Origin: Blasia pusilla
Lineage: Eukaryota > Marchantiophyta > Marchantiopsida > Blasiales
Reading direction: 5' to 3'
Assembly (NCBI GenBank): GCA_050084515.1
Contig: CM114272.1
Span: forward strand, 29,574,001 to 29,638,000
DNA length: 64,000 nucleotides
Made by a program: the position numbers and the translations under genes. How positions within the stretch are numbered: the stretch's first letter is position 1; each line of letters opens with the position of its first letter. The notes beneath the pieces are model-generated. The model had not been told where the DNA came from. It ran no database searches and was given only the letters and a program-made list of their open reading frames with translations. Below are positions 58,101-64,000 of this stretch, in pieces.

Positions 58101-58196
58101 TTCATCAGAGATGACAAGGCCTATGTCAGCTACGCGGTAGGATATGGATTGAAAACGAGACTATTCACAATCCGGGAGTCGTTCCAGGCTTCGTGA
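55194..58196 (+). CDS. Membrane-anchored SMP-30/NHL-type beta-propeller protein
   Basis: The protein resembles the plant SMP-30/gluconolactonase/LRE-like family, six-bladed propellers some of which are lactonases or phosphotriesterases; its substrate is unknown. Three exons: 55194-55397, 55495-55714 and 57652-58196, with GT-AG introns, give 322 residues. An uncleaved signal anchor is likely (VGFVVAVLAVCFMFIIKWLG, residues 8-27). Propeller motifs are WGIRVDPPRNRVLAAI in exon 2, then FANDIAVDKDGNAYITDSAA and NGIELHPDGYLLVV, with SLPDGIVLLTPQRLVVV. Metal-binding Asn/Asp residues are plausible in the NDIAVD and NGIELH segments. The second intron is 1.94 kb and holds a copia fragment. I found no further exon in it, but one cannot be excluded. 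Confidence 0.75.
56273..57150 (+). mobile_element. Ty1/copia fragment (LTR, primer site, gag start) in an intron
   Basis: The candidate LTR 56273-56827 begins TGTTTGTGGTGTTC, has a TATATATAA box near 56504 and ends TCACATCA. Directly after it TGGTAGGGCTCTGAT resembles the usual copia primer-binding site TGGTATCAGAGC. An open frame starts at 56893 (MDGLADASSDFVQGD) and stops at 57150, where a gag would begin. No second LTR or pol is seen. The element lies in intron 2 of the beta-propeller gene in sense orientation. Confidence 0.55.
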
Positions 58197-61100
58197 AAGT
58201 GTTGTTCTTCTAGTGGTTTCTTCAATCTTCATTCCAACTGCCGCTCCAAGGGCCCACTTAGTTAGAGGGCAAGAGCCAGCAACAAGGACACCAGTCAAGT
58301 ATATACTGCTTTCTCTCCAAGTAAAGTTTTGCAGCTGAGCTCACCAGATCAGATCAGCAGACTCTCAAAGTAGTTCTGGTCAACACTCAACCCCTACTAA
58401 CTACCTTCCATTCCAAGATTTTTCTCTCCTCAAGGTTGTTTGTCATGTAGTTTTGCTTAGTTTGTCATGTAGTTCTGAACTTGGTGCTGCTGACACGACA
58501 ATCCCATACAATGCAAGCACATAAATAGGTTTGGATTTTACTTTTAATTTTTACTACTAACAATGACAATTTCTTTCTATGGTTCCAAAAGTTCTTGAGG
58601 GTGATAAAAAGCTGCCATATCAATGAAACTAGTTGTGTTCGAGTAGTTGGGAGTGTACACGTTTATTTCGAAAGTGATTATTAACCCCCTTGGTTGAAAG
58701 GAAAACGAATTTTGCATATGGGCCAAATGTTTTTTCCCTGAGTAGTATATAGCTTACTTAGGGCTTGCCAAGTGGGCACTAGTTTGTTTGGGCTCGGACT
58801 TTCATGCCTTGTTTTGGCTCCCTCTCTTGCTTGTTTCCTTCCTTTTTGCTTAAGTTTTCATGCAAATTGCGACCTCCATGGAGGAGACCCATTATGTGGA
58901 TGAAAGACAAATCATTCATATGCTCGGGTCCAAGGATAAAACTAATGTCAAACATGTGCTGATTACCGTACATAAGGCTTGGCCAATTTAGTGAGTGAGT
59001 AAGAGATTAGTTATAAGGTGGTGTGGAGTGGTATGTATGAGAAGGGCTGATTAGCAAGTGAGGTGAGCGTTGGAGGTCTTTTGCTAGTGTAAAGAGTGGA
59101 GATTTATGTATAGAGTGTATACAAAATATAGCCAGTAGCTTTATTAATTAAACCAACTTCATAAGAGGATAAGGGATCAACACGTTGGGTCCAAAAAGGG
59201 ATGGAGGTAAGAAATACAAAAATGGAAAAAACCAACACAAAAAATAAGTCAAGTGAATTTTCATTGACCACTTGAAACAAATTTGATATGAACATTAGTG
59301 ATTAGGTAGGATGTTACTAATTCATAAGATCAATGTCCATCAAATTTAATGCAAGCATTAATGGTTTGGTTGGAGATGAATAAAAGATGAGATGCGTGGT
59401 TACCCAACTCATAGATTCAACACATTATTGCCAATGGATTCGGACACTTTGATGTTGCGAAAATATATTGTCAACAAGAAGAAAGTCCAAGTTTATGATT
59501 TTGGAAGATATGATGAACCTCTTTTCCAAAAAAGTATCAAAACACATTCGGAAGTGTCAAACTTGCCATTGCAACATAGTTAAATTCATCGGTCATATTC
59601 CTCATCCCCTAAATTAATTCCTTGATCCTTTTTATTGTATTGGTTATGAAATGTTTAGTCCATGCAACTTGACAAAAAAGTCAAAACATGTAAGGTCAGC
59701 AACCACCATATCATCCAAAAGACGAAAGCCATTACAAGACATTACTAACTCAACTCGTCAGGATCTTTTGTTGTAGAAGGTAGAACATGTAGTTGATCTT
59801 GCCTAATAATATACCTTGAAGTACAAGTCCCTCATGATATTGCCTCCCAAGTCACATGATTGATTCTTGTTCATTCTCCATTATGTGCGCATGGAAGAAT
59901 GTGAATACCCTTTATAGCAATAGACTCCCCACACATACAATTAGAGATACATAGAAGAGAAGGATGAGGAAATCAAAGGCAAATCAAAGGCATGATTGTA
60001 GTATTGCTTGGAATATATTTCGCGGAAGAGAAAATGGAAGAATAAGAGGATTCAAAGTAAATCATGCCCCGTGATTTTGTACCCACATCTAAAGGTAGAT
60101 AAGGCTGATTTGTGTTAAATTTTTCTTGAGAGGCAATACTGTGAAACTTGATTCGGTGTAAAATTTTAGAAAAAAGCTCTTGAAATTGATGAAGCCCTTC
60201 TATAATCATTTGATTGAAACGAGGAGAATTTCATATGCATCAAGTGGAACAAGAGTGTAAAAAGATCTTAAGTGTTGTTGGAATGATAGATCTTCCTCCT
60301 TTGCATGGGCCACTTAATTCATTAAGATAGATGTATCTCCTTAGAGAAACCTTGTAGTCCTTAGAAAAATGAACAAAACCTCTAGACTTTAAAAAAAATG
60401 CAAGATAGCTTGTATGGAATCCAAGGACATCATTATTTCCATCCAAAATATTATGACCAAGAAATGGACGAAATGTTGTCATCATAGAAATGCCCAAAGT
60501 AACCAATAGATGTAAGAAATCTAAGGTGGGAGGACAAGTATGAAGAAGATGGGAAGGACGTCAAGGAAAATATTGAGAAAGAATGGTATAAGGAACTTGG
60601 GGATCCTCTTGTTAGGATAATAGATAAAGTCATTCTATATCTTCCAAAAAGGTCTTATTTAAGAATTTGGACACATAGTCTATGAAGCCAATTAAGACAC
60701 TAAGAACTTAGACACATTCGATAAAGATGGTAAATCTAAAAGTAGGTGGGATAAATATTAAGGGAAGGCATGAATGAAACAATGCAATAATTGCAATGGT
60801 TAAAAGTAGATAATAAAAGAGTTCATCTCAATATGTGCTACATGTCGATTGGATAATATTATATTCTTTGGAGGGAGCATGGCGAGAATAGATAATAGGT
60901 ATAGCATAGGCATAGAAAGAGTAGAAAGATGGAATAAGACTTGCTAGTTATTATCTTATAGAGTGCACTCATAAAATATGATTGCATGAGAAATTGAATT
61001 GCATATATTCAGCCACATGAACTTGAATCATAACCCAATCTTAATAAATATCAAAAGTGCAATGTATCTCATAAACCACTACCTTATAACCACTTTAAAT

Positions 61101-63540
61101 TGAAAAGAAAATAAGTGACTATTGAAGTGAGAAAAGAGATTGACTAACTAAGTGGTGTAATACTAATCAAATAGCCTAAGGGAGAATATAAGAAGGATGC
61201 CTATCCATATCCACTAGACAACAAGAACCCAAAATCCTAGAGATAGAGCACGATAGATGATTTATTGCAATATGTGCACATGTCTTATAAGGAGAGATAA
61301 AGCCATTTGAATATATTTGGATAAGGAAATCTTGAAAAGGTTAAGAACCCATTCATGATAGCACATATGTTGATAAGATAGGTGTATGAAGAAACATCCT
61401 TATAAAAAAAACCTCCAAGTTAATATCCATTGTATTGTCTTTTGTACTAGATCATGTGTCACCACTTGAAGGAGGATGAAGAGCTTCTAAGACTGTAATT
61501 GTGTCTGCACTTGGAACTACATGAGATAGAGGTCCCAATGCTTAAGCCGCACACAAAAATTCACCAAATTATCCCAAATGTGGATTATGTCCAAGGCATT
61601 ATTATATTAAAATCCTCCAATGGTGTATTGAGTGGTATGAGTTGTTGCTAAGATCTCTCATCAAAAGCAAATGCCCATTCTCAAAATTCCCCCAATCCCA
61701 AGACATAAGCGCTCAAATACATGAGGAGGTTTGCCAATGATATGTTACAACTCCCCTTAGAGGAAGAACTAATACCCAAGGGTTTGAAAGATAAATAAGA
61801 GATACAAAGCATTGAAATCTATGGATTCAAACACTGAAGTTTATAATTGGAAAAGAAATGCTTCTTGGATGTTGGGATGAAGAGCAATATGTATATGTGT
61901 GTAGAGTCTAGGAAGAAGGAGACGAGGATGGCAAGAGTGGAGGAGATCAAATTGGCTCAAACATATCCAAGTAACTGATGTAGGAATCATAACATGAGGA
62001 GGCACTAGATTAGGGCTTGAAGGCATGTGCATGGATTAACAATATTGATAATATCTTTGATCCCTATAGAAGCAAATTCTTTACCAGGAGGCATGCAATG
62101 AACCTTAGGCACGAATATATCAGAAGAAGAAGGGTTGCGAGGAGACAAGGTAGGACGTACTTTATGATTGAGGATGATGTGGGGGCAAGTAAGTTGGGGA
62201 AGGAGGAGAAGGATAAGGGTAGAAGAGATGGGAGTTGGAAACAAGTGCTTAGATATATAAGGTATATCAAGTAGGCATAATGCCTATGATAGGATTCGGG
62301 AATAATAGATTGAGATTATGATGAGTGGGAAAACATGGAGAGGGGAGAAGAGAAGGATATAAGCAAATTTAGCCGTCTACTTATTAAAAGAAATATATGT
62401 CATTAGGAGAGGATTTAAGATGGAAGAGGATTTTTTTTTTCCCTAAAAACAAGAAATCTATTTAGGGGGTACTTTTAAAGGTTGGTGTGCTTGTGTGTAA
62501 TACATGATTTAAAAAATCCCAACCTTTTATCCTTACACCTCCTTAATTTTCTTTGAACCCCTCTCATTTTATTGCCCCACCCCATCTATTCATTTCAATA
62601 AATAAAAATCCTCATTTTCAAACTAGTCTCGTAAAGGCTCTAGTATATGTGGCAAGACAAATTCCTTTTGTTTCTTTTCAAAAGTAAGGCCTCCAATCAC
62701 TTCTACGTTCTTAGCCAGTTTGCAAGTTGTGGGAGTTGTAATATACTTGGACTAGACTTGCAGTTGACTTACAAGTTGTGACTAGAATATTTTAGCTTAA
62801 AAGTTCTATTTTCTTACACTTGTAGTTTAGTTGGAGCTAAGTTGTATTTCAGTTACAAAGAGTTACAAGATGCTCATAAATGGCTTGCAACAATTTATAG
62901 CTTTGAGAGTCATTTGTGGGTGATCATGAGTCTACATAGTCATAAAAAGTCATAAAAGATGACTTGTAACTCAGTCGTAAAATAACAAGTCCAAGTAGTG
63001 GTGTTTTTAACTAAAAAAGTAGTAGTTTTGGACTTGCAAAATAGTGTGGTTTTGCACTTGCAAAGTAATTGTTTTATGCTTCTTTTTCACTCAATGTGAA
63101 CTTATCTTTGGGTCTGTATATACTTTTCAGGGGGGGGGGAGAATTTGACTCCTTCCAATTGTTCTTAGGGATGGCTTTGCCCTCTTTTTTCTCCTTCATT
63201 TCTTATAGTTTAGAAGCAATGATTATCAAACAAAAGGTAATTTAATGAACTTTACTCATTCATATGTCCTTCAATATTGAAAATTATCTCAAGACTTAAC
63301 TCCACTATAGGAAGAAACTAATTATAAAGTGAGGAAAGCAACCTCATAAAATCAAGAAGAAAAGTGAAAATGGATTGGTTAGATGGAAAAAGGGGAATTT
63401 ATGTTCGAGGTTCTAGTTTCACATTGTACACAAGTTGCAAGTCATCGTGGTCATATTGGCAGAATGACTATCCGAACTTACAAACCAATGATGATTGCCA
63501 AAAGATGTTTGGAGTCGCATGAAGGAAACTTGTAAACTGA
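58197..63540. other. AT-rich intergenic stretch without recognisable genes
   Basis: The first 300 bases are the 3' flank of the beta-propeller gene. I checked the longer frames (58779-58973, 59392-59583, 60240-60506, 62005-62274) and recognise no domain. The composition suggests old, unidentifiable retroelement sequence. A run of nine G lies at about 63131-63139. Confidence 0.5.
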
Positions 63541-64000
63541 TGTCACATCTTTTAGGATATATCGGTGAGATCTAGTAGAGCGCCTTTGCGAGTAGTGGAG
63601 GACAAGCTCACGAGGTCGAGGATGATCCGTTGAGGTGACTTGAGAGCATAGGTTACCATGGAGAGAGTTTGGGAGAGGGGAGGGGTATATCTCAAGGAGA
63701 GAGAGTTTGAGAGCTCATTCTCTCTTTGTTGAACCTGTTGGCACGAGGCGGCGGAGCTATGGTCTTGCTTGCCTTGTGTGTGTAACCCAAGCCTCTCATT
63801 AGGAGAGTGGGTTTGGTTTGACATTGAGAGAGACATGTGAGAGTGCACACATGTGAGAACTATGGTGTTGTAAGAGAGATTGGATCTTATTTTACAAAGA
63901 GAGAATGAGAGGTTGAGAGAGCTTCAATGGAGGAGCTCGCTAGTTACTCGCATTTGGTGCAGGTTGAGGACCGTGTTCCCCATTCAGTGGCTCATGGGAG
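63541..64000 (+). mobile_element. 5' part of a Ty3/gypsy element (leader/LTR block X and gag start)
   Basis: TGTCACATCTTTTAGGATAT at 63541 starts a copy of block X from 40231, shortened by an internal deletion and ending GGATCTTATTTTACA at about 63894. An ATG at 63927 opens a frame to the edge of the window (MEELASYSHLVQVEDRVP), placed where gag should start. The element continues to the right of the window. Confidence 0.55.

Overview
The window is nuclear DNA of a land plant. Six protein-coding genes with plant-type GT-AG introns or a plastid transit peptide lie in AT-rich sequence full of Helitrons, Ty3/gypsy and Ty1/copia fragments and MITEs. Nothing fixes the species. The divergence of the proteins and the gypsy family suggest a bryophyte or another non-seed plant, but this is a weak inference.

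Layout. At 1-3226 (minus) is a plastid mTERF protein of the EMB2219/mTERF2 type, whose 3' end runs off the left edge. At 3.73-4.6 kb (minus) is a decayed inverted duplicate of the gene at 11.56-12.86 kb (plus), a small twin-CX9C protein of the CMC1 family with a 37-nt first coding exon. Between them are Helitrons, including a head-to-tail pair. At 14.76-18.14 kb (minus) is an eight-exon glyoxylate/succinic semialdehyde reductase. From 18.6 to 27 kb there are MITEs, an (AG)n tract, gypsy remnants on the minus strand and a GC-rich element with terminal inverted repeats. At 27.63-29.98 kb (plus) is the 26S proteasome lid subunit RPN12. From 31 to 41 kb there are Helitrons and two gypsy remnants, the better one (38.83-39.91 kb) carrying an integrase with a C-terminal PHD finger. 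At 42.71-43.27 kb (minus) is the intronless plastid ferredoxin FdC1. From 44 to 50 kb there are MITEs and a three-layer nest: a Helitron helicase relic cut by a gypsy LTR and by a small Helitron. At 50.18-52.58 kb (plus) is an EEF1AKMT4-like methyltransferase. At 55.19-58.20 kb (plus) is a membrane-anchored SMP-30/NHL-type beta-propeller with a copia fragment in its second intron. The remaining 58.2-64 kb is AT-rich and without a recognisable gene, except that a gypsy leader and gag start enter at the right edge.

The six genes are ordinary housekeeping or organelle genes and are not a cluster: plastid gene expression (mTERF2), mitochondrial respiratory assembly (CMC1), aldehyde detoxification (GLYR), proteasome (RPN12), plastid electron transfer (FdC1) and protein methylation. 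All exon models were built by hand from reading-frame continuity, GT-AG sites and family knowledge. The complete models close in frame at lengths typical of their families. The most unusual content is in the mobile fraction, above all the PHD-finger gypsy family (three copies here).
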